DNA of 64,000 bases, taken from positions 1,666,749-1,730,748 of the forward strand of contig NZ_RCIP01000001.1 in NCBI RefSeq assembly GCF_004000275.1, given 5' to 3'. Under the pieces are notes generated by a model. It was given only the letters and a program-made list of their open reading frames with translations, searched no databases and was not told where the DNA came from. Position numbers and translations under genes: made by a program. Shown piece by piece: positions 27,119 through 36,519 of the stretch; within the stretch, counting starts at the first letter, position 1; each line of letters opens with the position of its first letter. This stretch comes from Saccharospirillum alexandrii (GTDB lineage Bacteria; Pseudomonadota; Gammaproteobacteria; Pseudomonadales; Natronospirillaceae).

Positions 27119-28912
27119 ATGGATTACAGGCCGAAACACTATCTCAATATTCCGCAGCAGACCCTGACGACCCTGTCATTCTGTGAACCCAACGCCCGCC
27201 AGCTCAAGGCGTGGGTCACGGGCTTACCAATGGCTAACATTGGGGAAACGTCGCGCCAGCTCTACCATGCTGTCATCGAATTCAATCAGTTACGTATCAG
27301 TGATGCCTCGCGCCTCGAACTGATGGATATGGTGCGCGACCCCATTCATTACGTGTGCAGCTCGCTGAATCAGAAATACCTGAATCAGGGCGTGGCGCTC
27401 GATGACCAGCAACGCAAGGTCGCCAACCTGGCCCAGGCGCTGCAAACCCACCTGGCCACCGGCTATAAGATCATTGTTCAGCACATGCTGGCGCAGGGCA
27501 CCATCAAGCAAAAGGCTCTGATGGCCAAGGCCGTTCATCGGACGCTGAGCGACCTGATCCCCAGCTTGCTGCGTTCCTACCAGCTGTATATCCCCACGCC
27601 AACCGGGTTGTGGCGCGAGATACACCAGCTGTACCAGATCGCATCGGCATTCAATCTGCACACCACGCCCATCGAAGAAAACGAACAGGGCAAGCGCTCC
27701 AACATACAGGAGGTGTACCTCAGAGCCGTGTTGCTCGGTACCAGCCAGCCAAACCAGCTGCTGCAGCGTGAACTGACCGATGTATTCGCAGCCCTGCCCC
27801 GCTGGACGCCGCTGCTCGACATCGATGATGTGGCCGATGAAAAATCCGTTCTGGTGATCAACCCGGAAACCGACCAGCCACCCCAATACAGCTATCTGAT
27901 CAAGCAAGCCAATTTCTCGGAATACCTGGGCATCAATACGCTGCCTCTGGTGAGGCCTCTGCATGACGAGCTTAAACGCGCTCAAGCCTCCGCGGGGGTT
28001 GAAGAAAAAGCCCCCAGCCGTATTTTGCCCAAAGATTTTAACCAGGCCTTGCTGGAGCATCTGGTCCAGTCCTGGGGTGGCATGAAACAGCGTGCGTTTT
28101 CGCGCACCCAGTCCAGCGGCAAGGTATCGCTCACCGTCGGCCTGACCGGAACACACTTTCATATGTCTGGTGGAATAGGCTTCTACTCCCAGCTTTACGG
28201 GCAGTCCGCAAATGCCGAAAACCCCTTTATTGGTGCCGTAAGCTCGCGCTTTGCGGCGTTTGAAACCAAGGCCGTACAGTCCCAGAAAGACGTATGGGAA
28301 GAGTCGTTCGATGCCGGTCAGCGACGCATACCCGGCAGCGAAGAGGATGCGATCGAATTTCCACAGGACGCACAGGAAGACCACCCCAGTTATTCCGGCT
28401 TGCTGGTCAACGTAAGCCCGCGCGGCTATTGCATTCAGTGGACCGACAAGGCCGCCAGCAACCTGAAAACCGGTGAAGTCGTTGCTGTCAAAGAAGAGAA
28501 ACTGCAGCACTGGAACCTGGGTGTTGTGCGCTGGCTGCGCCAGAGCAAGGACAGCGGCACCCAGATGGGTGTTGAACTGATTGCACCGAACAGTCAGCCT
28601 TGCGGTATTCGCCAATTGCACAAAACCGGCGCGCACGGCGACTACCTGCGCGGCCTGTTCATACCGGAAATCCGGGCAATCGGTCAGGACGCCTCAGTAT
28701 TGACCCCGCGTTTGCCGTTTCAGGTAGGCAACAAGGTCACCATCAATATCTCGGGGAATGAAGGCAAGTATCAGCTCACCAAACGCATTCTGAGTACCGG
28801 CATTCTCAGCCAGTTCCAGGTACGCAAGGTGGCGCACAAACCGGCCGAGCCCGAAAAGAATCAGGCCATTGGTGCTGACGACAGCTTTGAAAGCCTCTGG
28901 CGGCAACTCTGA
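27119..28912 (+). CDS. large protein with PilZ-like C-terminal region
   Basis: A 597-residue cytoplasmic protein I cannot name. The first 330 residues are mostly helical. The C-terminal part contains NVSPRG at residue 431, which fits the (D/N)xSxxG half of the c-di-GMP-binding PilZ signature, and a following beta-rich region to about 590. An upstream RxxxR half is not clear, so binding may be lost or altered. It precedes the FimX-like gene by 180 bp, and both could serve type IV pilus or c-di-GMP signalling. No signal peptide or membrane segment. Confidence 0.7.
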   Translation: MDYRPKHYLNIPQQTLTTLSFCEPNARQLKAWVTGLPMANIGETSRQLYHAVIEFNQLRISDASRLELMDMVRDPIHYVCSSLNQKYLNQGVALDDQQRKVANLAQALQTHLATGYKIIVQHMLAQGTIKQKALMAKAVHRTLSDLIPSLLRSYQLYIPTPTGLWREIHQLYQIASAFNLHTTPIEENEQGKRSNIQEVYLRAVLLGTSQPNQLLQRELTDVFAALPRWTPLLDIDDVADEKSVLVINPETDQPPQYSYLIKQANFSEYLGINTLPLVRPLHDELKRAQASAGVEEKAPSRILPKDFNQALLEHLVQSWGGMKQRAFSRTQSSGKVSLTVGLTGTHFHMSGGIGFYSQLYGQSANAENPFIGAVSSRFAAFETKAVQSQKDVWEESFDAGQRRIPGSEEDAIEFPQDAQEDHPSYSGLLVNVSPRGYCIQWTDKAASNLKTGEVVAVKEEKLQHWNLGVVRWLRQSKDSGTQMGVELIAPNSQPCGIRQLHKTGAHGDYLRGLFIPEIRAIGQDASVLTPRLPFQVGNKVTINISGNEGKYQLTKRILSTGILSQFQVRKVAHKPAEPEKNQAIGADDSFESLWRQL

Positions 28913-29092
28913 CCGCCGTTGCTGAACTTGGGCACTGGCCTGCGACTGAGCACTGTTTGTGCCACAAAGCGAGACGGTGCTCTCAGCCTGAGCCAGCCAA
29001 TCCCAAAAAAACAGCGGTGTGGCTGTCAAGATCGACCGTTCGTCACTATACTCAGACCCCTAATCTAAAAACTTTGTCGCGACAGTTGATTT

Positions 29093-31180
29093 ATGTCTGA
29101 AAGTAACGCAAGCGCCATCCGACTTCTGGTAATCCATGACACTCAAAGTGAAGCAGAACCGCTGCTCAGCAGCCTTCGTAATGCTGGCCAGGCCGTTCGC
29201 TCCCACTTTATTGCCAGCCTGAGTGAACTGGAAAGCGTTTTATCGGAACAGCATTGGGATATGTTACTGGTCAAGCTGGATACCCAGACCGTTGACCCGA
29301 CAGCCGCTGTGGCCACCATTCAACGGGCCGGCAAAGACCTGCCCATTCTGGCACTGATAGAAACCTACGATGCCGATCGCATCGGCGAGGCACTGGCTAC
29401 CGGCCTGACCGACGTATTGGTTGAAGGTGAAGAGCAACATCTGGTCAGCGCGGTTAAACGGGAAAAAGCGGCGCTGAAAGCCCGCCGTGAACTGCGCGAG
29501 ACCCGAGCCAGCCTGCAGGAAACCGAGAAGCGCTGTCAGTTACTGCTCGACAGCTCTGTCGATGCCATTGCCTATGTTCATGAAGGCATGCACATCTACG
29601 CGAACGAAGCCTACCAGACCCTGTTCGGCTACGACGACCTCGAGGAACTGCAAAGCACTCCGATCATGGATCTGATCGCCCGCAAAGACCTCGACAAACT
29701 CAAAAGCTCGCTGAAAACCTATCGCGACGGGTCAACCGGTGAACTGACGTGCGTTGCCGAGCACGTCAATGGTGAGGCGTTTAATATTCGCATGACACTG
29801 TCGGGGGCGAGCTATGAAGGCGAGCCCTGCACCCAGCTGGTCATACGCCGCAACGATGCCGACAACGAAGAACTGCAGGCCAAGATCAAGGAAATCAGCT
29901 CACAGGATCTGGTAACCGGGCTCTATAACCGCCAGCACTTCACTGACGCCTTGAAAACGGCCTATCAGCAAGTTTTGAAGTCCAACACCAGCCAAATAGT
30001 ACTGCACATCGGCGTTGCCAACTTCAGTGATCTGAAAACCAAAGCCGGTATAGCCGGCACCGACGTTATTCTGAAAGAGCTGGCCGAGGTGTATGCCCAG
30101 TACCAGCCAGCCGAGTCATTGCTGGCTCGCTACGGTGACGACAGCTTTGCGTTGCTGCTGGCCCAGGGCAATATCGACAACATCAAAGCCGACGCTCTCA
30201 AGGTACGCAAGGAAATCGCCGATCATCTGTTTGAGGTCGATGGTCGCACTTTGCCTGTCGACGTGGCCTTCGGCATCGCACACATCGACGAGCGCTGCCA
30301 GAGTGGCCAGGAGGCGCTGAGCCATGCGCATCAGGCCTATACGCGCGCCGTTCATGAAAAGACCGGAGTGCAATATTACGATAAATCCGACATCGCCAAT
30401 CTGTCGGACGACAACCTGGCCGGCAAAGTCGACCACGCCCTTGAGAACGACGGTTTCCGCATTCTGTTCCAGCCGATCATCAGCCTCAGAGGCGACAGCC
30501 GGGAACATTACGATGTATTGCTGCGTCTGGTTGACAAAGACGGTACCGATGTCCTGCCGGAAGAGTTTCTGCCGCTGATCGAAGCGCGAGACCTGGGCGC
30601 AAAACTCGACCGTTGGGTGGTGCTGAACACCATCAAGACGCTGGCTGAGCATCGCAAGCGTGGCCACAATACCCAGGTCTTCATTCATCTGACGCCCAGC
30701 TCGATTCAGGACCCCACCTTCCTGCCCTGGGTTAACAGTGCGCTAAAGGCCTCCAAGCTCCCCGGTGATGCATTGACCTTCCAGGTCACCGAAGAACAGG
30801 CCCAAAGCTACCTGAAAGTCGCCAAGGCTTTCAGCAAGGGCCTGGCACTGCTCAAGTGCAAGCTGGCGCTAACCCACTTCGGTCTGATTGAAAGCGGCCT
30901 GTCGGTGACGCGTCACCTCGACATCGACTACATTCGCGTCGACGGCAGTTTTATTGAAGCGCTGACGTCGGACGACAAAGCCATGGCCCCGCTGGAAACC
31001 CTGGTCAATGCGATCCACAAGCAGGACATCAACTCCATTGTCCCGCAAATCGAAAGCGCGGAAGTCCTCGCCTCATTGTGGGAGCTGGGTGTCAATTACA
31101 TTCAGGGTTACTACGTTCAGGCACCGCTGACGGGCATGGACTACGAGTTCGATGCCAACGATGAAGAAGAGGCGGTCTGA
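29093..31180 (+). CDS. fimX: FimX-like degenerate GGDEF-EAL protein
   Basis: A 695-residue protein with the FimX order: receiver-like (about 8-125), PAS (about 140-255), GGDEF (about 265-425), EAL (about 440-685). The GGDEF motif is changed to GDDSF at about 348 and EAL to DVL at about 474, the same kind of losses as in Pseudomonas FimX, which binds c-di-GMP but does not make or degrade it and promotes type IV pilus assembly. The receiver lacks a clear phospho-acceptor. It sits next to serB as in P. aeruginosa, and the length matches (FimX is ~690). Confidence 0.85.
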   Translation: MSESNASAIRLLVIHDTQSEAEPLLSSLRNAGQAVRSHFIASLSELESVLSEQHWDMLLVKLDTQTVDPTAAVATIQRAGKDLPILALIETYDADRIGEALATGLTDVLVEGEEQHLVSAVKREKAALKARRELRETRASLQETEKRCQLLLDSSVDAIAYVHEGMHIYANEAYQTLFGYDDLEELQSTPIMDLIARKDLDKLKSSLKTYRDGSTGELTCVAEHVNGEAFNIRMTLSGASYEGEPCTQLVIRRNDADNEELQAKIKEISSQDLVTGLYNRQHFTDALKTAYQQVLKSNTSQIVLHIGVANFSDLKTKAGIAGTDVILKELAEVYAQYQPAESLLARYGDDSFALLLAQGNIDNIKADALKVRKEIADHLFEVDGRTLPVDVAFGIAHIDERCQSGQEALSHAHQAYTRAVHEKTGVQYYDKSDIANLSDDNLAGKVDHALENDGFRILFQPIISLRGDSREHYDVLLRLVDKDGTDVLPEEFLPLIEARDLGAKLDRWVVLNTIKTLAEHRKRGHNTQVFIHLTPSSIQDPTFLPWVNSALKASKLPGDALTFQVTEEQAQSYLKVAKAFSKGLALLKCKLALTHFGLIESGLSVTRHLDIDYIRVDGSFIEALTSDDKAMAPLETLVNAIHKQDINSIVPQIESAEVLASLWELGVNYIQGYYVQAPLTGMDYEFDANDEEEAV

Positions 31181-31255
31181 TAAGTCACGTTTCGGAGGTT
31201 AAACCTTTTGCTGCTAATCCGTGCCAGGCACTGGGTGCAAAATATCGACTTTAGG

Positions 31256-32467
31256 TCAGTGAATATCCTGATCCCTGAAACCAAGCAGATACAACACCGC
31301 ATCCAGCCCCAGGGTTGATATCGCATGACGTGCACTTTCGCGCACAATGGGCTTGGCCCGAAAGGCTATGCCCAAGCCGGCCTGACTGAGCATCGGCAAA
31401 TCGTTCGCACCGTCACCCACCGCGATGGTCTGTTCCAGCTGAATGCCCTCCCGTTGCGCCAGCTCGTGTAATAACTCGGCTTTGCGTGCGCCGTCGACAA
31501 TAACGCCTTTCACTTCGCCGGTTACCCGGCCATCAGCAATCTCCAGCTCATTGGCATACACATAGTCGATGCCAAGACGCTGCTGCAAATAGTGCCCGAA
31601 ATAGGTAAAACCGCCCGACAGAATCGCGGTTTTGAAGCCATAGGCCCGCAACGTACGAATCAGCCGCTCGGCGCCCTCGGTAATCGGCAATTGTGCTGCT
31701 ATGCCGGCCAGCACCGATTCATCCAGCCCTTTCAGCAACGCCATGCGCTGCCGGAAACTTTGCTGAAAATCGAGCTCGCCGGACATCGCCCGTTCGGTAA
31801 TGGCCGCTACTTGTTCGCCTACCCCGGCCGCCCGGGCCAGTTCGTCAATCACTTCGGTTTCGATCAGCGTTGAGTCCATATCGAAACACACCAGGCGGCG
31901 GTTGCGCCGGTAGACGGTGTCTTGCTGAAAGGCGACGTCAATGTCGAGCTGGCTGCTGATGTCCAGAAACGCCAGACGCAGAGCATCCGGGTTGCTCGGT
32001 TGCCCGCGCAGGGTCAGTTCAATACAGGCTTTGCCACTGTCTGCCAGTGCATCCAGCGGGATTCGGCCAGTCAGACGGGTAATGTCCTGAATGTTTAGGC
32101 CCTGCTCGCTGACCACGGTAGATACCCGGGCCAGTTGCTCGGCGGTAATGCGGCGCGCCAGCAAGGTGAGCACATAACGGTCTTTGCCTTGCTGGCCAAC
32201 CCAGTCGGTGTAGGCGGGTTCTTCGACCGGGGTGAAACGGGCATGAATGCCCAGTTCATGCGCCTTGAACAGTATTTCCTTGAGCACACCCGAGGTATCG
32301 GCACCCTCGGGCAATTGCAGCAACATGCCCAGAGAAACCTGGTCATGAATGACCGACTGACCCATGTCGAGGAGGATGACGCCGAATTCAGCCAGCGTTG
32401 TGGTGAGCTCGGCGGTCAGACCCATGCGGTCGTGACCACTCACCTTTAACATTAAAATGGAACTCAC
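31256..32467 (-). CDS. serB: phosphoserine phosphatase
   Basis: A 403-residue HAD hydrolase making L-serine from phosphoserine. The N-terminus carries two ACT-like domains (about 1-180), the long form usual in Pseudomonas and relatives. The HAD core has CFDMDSTLIETE near residue 195, ILSGGFTYF, and AVGDGANDLPML. The start is GTG, with GGAG upstream; an internal ATG five codons later is possible. A 59-residue gene precedes it in the same direction. Confidence 0.95.
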   Translation of the reverse strand: MSSILMLKVSGHDRMGLTAELTTTLAEFGVILLDMGQSVIHDQVSLGMLLQLPEGADTSGVLKEILFKAHELGIHARFTPVEEPAYTDWVGQQGKDRYVLTLLARRITAEQLARVSTVVSEQGLNIQDITRLTGRIPLDALADSGKACIELTLRGQPSNPDALRLAFLDISSQLDIDVAFQQDTVYRRNRRLVCFDMDSTLIETEVIDELARAAGVGEQVAAITERAMSGELDFQQSFRQRMALLKGLDESVLAGIAAQLPITEGAERLIRTLRAYGFKTAILSGGFTYFGHYLQQRLGIDYVYANELEIADGRVTGEVKGVIVDGARKAELLHELAQREGIQLEQTIAVGDGANDLPMLSQAGLGIAFRAKPIVRESARHAISTLGLDAVLYLLGFRDQDIH

Positions 32468-32491
32468 CAGGCAAGGCTCCGGTCGGTGGAC

Positions 32492-32671
32492 TTACTCGCT
32501 CTTCAGATTGGCCAGTTCGGCCAGCGCCTGGTCGGTAACGGTTTGCAACTCAACGATCAGGTCTTCTGTTTCGTGGGTGGACATGGCGCGAACCCGGTCC
32601 GGACCCATCATAAACAGGCCTTTCTTGATCTGACTCAGCTGGGCGTGCAACTGCTCTACCGAATTACTCAT
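32492..32671 (-). CDS. small conserved-type protein, 59 aa
   Basis: An ORF of 60 codons with a strong ribosome site (GAGGAAACAGC-ATG). The product starts MSNSVEQLHAQLSQIKKG and is mostly helical and acidic, with no membrane segment; it could form a short coiled coil. It ends 24 bp before the serB start and probably shares its transcript. The function is unknown. Confidence 0.7.
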   Translation of the reverse strand: MSNSVEQLHAQLSQIKKGLFMMGPDRVRAMSTHETEDLIVELQTVTDQALAELANLKSE

Positions 32672-32939
32672 GCTGTTTCCTCATTGATTGGGACAGAGTG
32701 TGGACTGTGCGGAATCACTGAACCGCGGGTTCTTTATAGCCCGAAATACCGCTACCATAGCCGCCTTGAGCACGGCAGGCACTCCCCACAGGAAACAGGG
32801 GCTCCGCTGACCGGGCTGCGGCTGCCACCATGGTGACAGGCCGCGGTATTGTATCGACTGGGACGCCGCGGAACAATTAAGGAAGTTCCGAACACAGGGC
32901 CCGGACTTATTTCACCACCAGAGTACCTCAACACCCAGT

Positions 32940-34328
32940 ATGACGGCAGACACGCGCAATCCCCAGACACAACCCGAGGCCCAACCGGCGGCCAAAGGCC
33001 TGTTGTCCCGACACTGGCTTCGCTGGCTGTGGCAACCGCTAACCGGCTTTACGCTGGCGCTGTTGGTCATGGTGAACCTGATGCTCTGGCTGTTCTGGTA
33101 TCAGCCCGCCAGCGATGCCCTGGCGCAGGCTGGCCAGCGTCTCGGCGAGAGCCTGGCCCGTACTCTGGCGTTCGATATTGCCGCGCCCCTGCAACGCGGC
33201 GATCGGCTGGCCATCAGCCTGCTGTTGAATCGCACAGCCGAAGAGCCACTGGTGTTCAACGCCAGCCTGAACTCAACCAGCCAGGACATTACGCTGACGT
33301 CGCGTCCCGGTGGCCGCAACCCCGATGCCATCGACCGGTTCAGCCATCCGGTCTATTTTGAATCCGATTTGCTCGGCAACGTTGAAATACAACTCGACGA
33401 CCAGCCCCTGCGTTCCTGGCAGGAACGCGCATACCGCGCCTGGTTTCTGTTCAACCTGCTGGCCCTGGCTTTGGCGGCGGGTCTGATAGGCTGGCGGACC
33501 CGCTTGCAGGATCAGGCGACCCAGAAGCTCGCCACTCAACTGAGCGAGCAGATTCCGGAATGGCGCGACGCGTTCAGCGGTCCGCCCGAACACCAGATCC
33601 GCATGCTGGTGCAACGCCTGAGCAACGCGCTGGATCGCAACGCCCAGGTGCTGCGCACCCTGGCCACCTCAACCGATTCCGCCGAGGCGGAACGGCTGCT
33701 TGAGCAGACCCATCTGGTGGGCGAAAAAGGGGCTTACTGCGATGTGGCCCTGCTCAATGTGCAATGCCACAACTGGGATGCCCTGACCCGCCATTACGAC
33801 GCCCACCAGTTGCAGGGGCTTTGGGCACGGTATGAACACCTGATCACCCAGGTGGGTGAGCTCTATGGTGGCGTGCTGCTGCCCGAAGGCTTCACGCTGG
33901 TCTTTGGCCTGAGCGACGAGGACCATTACGCCATGAACGCCGTCTGCGCGGCCCGGGTACTGCAAATGGCCGCCGAGCAACTGCACCAGCAATCGCACCG
34001 GCAGCAGCCCAGTTTTGGCTATTCGCTGAGCGCAGGCCCGGCCTTTGTTTCCAGAACCACTAAGCACGGCATCCCCCTGCCTCTGGTCGCTGGCGATGCC
34101 TCCCAGTGGTTGCAACAGGTCAGCGCCCTGCAGCCCCGCGATACGCTTTACCTGGCCGAACCCATGTTGCAGGATGCCGAGCTGAACCGCAGTGTCGAAG
34201 TATCGCTGGTGCGTGATATCACGTTGTCGGACGGTTCCCGGCTGGAAGTCTGGGAGCTCGATGCCATCAGCGGCAATCAGGATCAATTGCTGCGCTCGCA
34301 CGCACGCACGCTGTTGGAGGCGCAATGA
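32940..34328 (+). CDS. Smp/AhpA-like membrane protein with extra cyclase-like domain
   Basis: A 462-residue inner-membrane protein. Two membrane segments (about 35-55 and 165-185) bracket a periplasmic domain, the layout of E. coli Smp (YtjB), which is likewise divergent from serB. E. coli Smp is only about 214 residues; here a cytoplasmic domain (about 255-450) follows that looks like a class III nucleotide cyclase fold (CDVALLNVQCHNWD near 265 and a GGVLLPEGFTLVFG strand-turn) but lacks obvious metal-binding Asp pairs, so it may only sense or bind nucleotide. Overlaps the next gene by 4 bp. Confidence 0.75.
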   Translation: MTADTRNPQTQPEAQPAAKGLLSRHWLRWLWQPLTGFTLALLVMVNLMLWLFWYQPASDALAQAGQRLGESLARTLAFDIAAPLQRGDRLAISLLLNRTAEEPLVFNASLNSTSQDITLTSRPGGRNPDAIDRFSHPVYFESDLLGNVEIQLDDQPLRSWQERAYRAWFLFNLLALALAAGLIGWRTRLQDQATQKLATQLSEQIPEWRDAFSGPPEHQIRMLVQRLSNALDRNAQVLRTLATSTDSAEAERLLEQTHLVGEKGAYCDVALLNVQCHNWDALTRHYDAHQLQGLWARYEHLITQVGELYGGVLLPEGFTLVFGLSDEDHYAMNAVCAARVLQMAAEQLHQQSHRQQPSFGYSLSAGPAFVSRTTKHGIPLPLVAGDASQWLQQVSALQPRDTLYLAEPMLQDAELNRSVEVSLVRDITLSDGSRLEVWELDAISGNQDQLLRSHARTLLEAQ

Positions 34329-35347
34329 AACACGTGCCCGCAGCCTGGCTGTGGGCAGGGCTGGTGGGGGTGTTTGCGGTCACGCTGCTGGCCAGCCTGG
34401 CGACCGGCCCCACGCATCTGCCCTGGTCTGGCCTGCTGAAACACCTCGTTACCGGCCCCAGCGACGATTTACAGGGGCTGATTCTCTGGCAGATCCGCAT
34501 TCCCAGAACCCTGCTGGCACTCTGTGTGGGTGCGCTGCTGGCGGTTTGCGGAGTTCTGATTCAGGGGCTGTTTCGCAACCCCCTGGCCGAGCCCGGGTTA
34601 ATGGGGGTATCCAGCGGCGCTACACTGATGGTCGTTGTTGTTCTGGTTCTGGCCAGTAATCTGCCCAATACCCTGCCCGTTGCGTTGCGACCCTTCCTGC
34701 TACCGCTGGTTGCCTTTGGCGGTGGCCTGGCCGCGACCCGCCTGGTCATGCTGATTGGGCAAAGCAGCCACTATTCACCGCTGCGGCTGATTCTGGCGGG
34801 CGTGGCCTTCAATATGGTGGCCGCTGCCGGCATTGGCCTGTGCGCTTATCTGGCCACGAATGAGCAACTGCGCACCCTGACGTTCTGGAGCCTGGGCAGT
34901 TTCGCAGCGGCCAGCTGGTCGGGCGTGGCGATCACCGCAGCAGTGCTGGCCATCATTGCCCCGCTCGCTTACCGGCAATGGCGACCGCTCAACGCCCTGT
35001 TATTGGGGGAATCCGAATGTCGCCACCTGGGCTTTGATGTACCAGCGCTGAAACGACGCATTGTCTATCTCAGCGCGGCCGGGGTGGGTGCCGCTGTCGC
35101 CTTTACCGGCATCATCGGTTTCATTGGCCTGGTTGTGCCGCACATCGTGCGCATGCTGACCGGTGCCGACCACCGTCGTTTGCTGCCACTCAGCCTGGCA
35201 CTCGGTGCCCTGCTGACCCTGTGGGCCGACTGGCTGGCCCGCTCCGTCCTGAGCCCGGCCGAACTGCCGGTGGGCATCATTACTTCCTTGCTCGGCGGGC
35301 CGTTTTTCATTTATTTAATTCATCGTCAGCGGGGCCGATTGTCATGA
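34325..35347 (+). CDS. FecCD-family ABC transporter permease (iron/haem/cobalamin type)
   Basis: A 340-residue permease with about ten membrane segments. Family motifs include QIRIPRTLLALCVGALLAV, GLFRNPLAEPGLMG and the ATPase-contacting GFIGLVVPHIVRML. This is the BtuC/HmuU/FhuB type that imports ferric chelates, haem or B12. The start overlaps the Smp-like gene and the stop overlaps the ATPase gene (ATGA). No binding protein or TonB receptor is adjacent. Confidence 0.9.
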   Translation: MKHVPAAWLWAGLVGVFAVTLLASLATGPTHLPWSGLLKHLVTGPSDDLQGLILWQIRIPRTLLALCVGALLAVCGVLIQGLFRNPLAEPGLMGVSSGATLMVVVVLVLASNLPNTLPVALRPFLLPLVAFGGGLAATRLVMLIGQSSHYSPLRLILAGVAFNMVAAAGIGLCAYLATNEQLRTLTFWSLGSFAAASWSGVAITAAVLAIIAPLAYRQWRPLNALLLGESECRHLGFDVPALKRRIVYLSAAGVGAAVAFTGIIGFIGLVVPHIVRMLTGADHRRLLPLSLALGALLTLWADWLARSVLSPAELPVGIITSLLGGPFFIYLIHRQRGRLS

Positions 35348-36123
35348 CGTTGCGCGCCGACCAGCTGACGCTGAGCCTGCTACCGGGTCAGCCCGTACTC
35401 ACGGATGTGTCGATAGCAGTAGCGCCGGGCAAAATCACCGCCCTGATCGGGCAGAACGGCGCTGGCAAGAGCACCTTATTGAAGGCCCTGAGCGGTGAAC
35501 TCACGCCAGAACGGGGCATGGTCAGCCTGCATGCCAAACCGATCCGCGACTGGCCGGGGCAGGACAGAGCCCGTCTGCTGTCCGTCTTGCCGCAGCAGCA
35601 TGCGCTGAATTTCGAATTTCGGGTTGAAGAAGTAGTCGCGCTCGGCCGTTACCCGCATGGCACCGGTCATCAGCGGGATAGGCAGATTGTGCAAGAGGCA
35701 CTGGCGCTGTGTGACCTGAGCCCGTTCAGCAAACGCAGCATCGATGACATCAGCGGCGGTGAACGACAGCGCGTCCACCTGGCCCGGGTGCTGGCCCAAA
35801 TCTGGGAATCCCAGCCGGAAGGCCCCTGCTTCCTGCTGCTTGACGAGCCCACTACCGGAATGGACCTGAGCCATCAACAGGCTCTGTTCAAAGCGGTGCA
35901 ACACTTTGCCAGGCGCGAGGTAGGCATTCTTTTGGTGGTACACGACCTGAACCTGGCGGCCCGTTACGCCGATCGGGTGGTGCTGATGCACCAGGGGCAC
36001 ATTGCTGAGCAAGGCACGCCCGATGAGGTTTTCAAAGCCGATACCCTGCAACGCTATTTCGACCTGGCGGTAACCGTGCTACGCCACCCGCGTCACGATT
36101 GCCCGCTGATCATTCCGGATTAA
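35344..36123 (+). CDS. hmuV: ABC transporter ATPase (HmuV-like)
   Basis: A 259-residue ATPase with Walker A GQNGAGKST, signature ISGGERQRV, Walker B FLLLDEPT and switch His in VHDLNLAARYA. HmuV-type features and its permease suggest haem or ferric-siderophore uptake; the symbol is by resemblance. The ATG at 35344 is chosen because it overlaps the permease stop and gives the standard short N-terminus. The Rieske gene follows within 30 bp. Confidence 0.85.
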   Translation: MTLRADQLTLSLLPGQPVLTDVSIAVAPGKITALIGQNGAGKSTLLKALSGELTPERGMVSLHAKPIRDWPGQDRARLLSVLPQQHALNFEFRVEEVVALGRYPHGTGHQRDRQIVQEALALCDLSPFSKRSIDDISGGERQRVHLARVLAQIWESQPEGPCFLLLDEPTTGMDLSHQQALFKAVQHFARREVGILLVVHDLNLAARYADRVVLMHQGHIAEQGTPDEVFKADTLQRYFDLAVTVLRHPRHDCPLIIPD

Positions 36124-36153
36124 CCCATGAGTCATTTCGAACCAGGAGTCTCA

Positions 36154-36471
36154 ATGATCGAACTTTGCTCTGTTAACGATTTGAACGAAGGCGAGTCACT
36201 CGGCTTCGACATCACCGACAAACCGGTCTTCGCAGTGCGCAAAGACGGCGAGATTTTCGTCTACCACAATGAATGCCCGCACCTGGGCGTTGAGCTGGAA
36301 TTTCAGGAAAACGATTTTCTGGATCTGGACGGCGCCCTGATTCAGTGCTCCACCCACGGTGCTCTTTTTGAAATAGAAACGGGCCATTGCTTGTCTGGCC
36401 CTTGTCAGGGGGACTATTTGAAGCCGGCTGAATTTACTGTAAAGGATGAAGTTTTATATCTGGTTTCCTGA
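36154..36471 (+). CDS. Rieske 2Fe-2S ferredoxin-like protein
   Basis: A 105-residue soluble protein with the Rieske cluster ligands Cys41-His43 (CPH) and Cys65-His68 (CSTH), as in dioxygenase-type ferredoxins. The ATG at 36154 is chosen because AGGAG sits 8 bp before it; an ATG at 36127 would overlap that site. No oxygenase lies nearby. Its place after the ABC transporter could mean a role in reducing imported iron or haem, which is inference only. Confidence 0.88.
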   Translation: MIELCSVNDLNEGESLGFDITDKPVFAVRKDGEIFVYHNECPHLGVELEFQENDFLDLDGALIQCSTHGALFEIETGHCLSGPCQGDYLKPAEFTVKDEVLYLVS

Positions 36472-36519
36472 AAAAGAAATTAGCACTTGATCGAAATTTG
36501 GAAATGACCTGTACACCAA

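Noticed and set aside
27290-28636. 448-codon minus-strand ORF opposite the PilZ-like gene
   Set aside because: The plus-strand frame has a coherent protein with PilZ-like motif and operon-like placement; the antisense product looks random.
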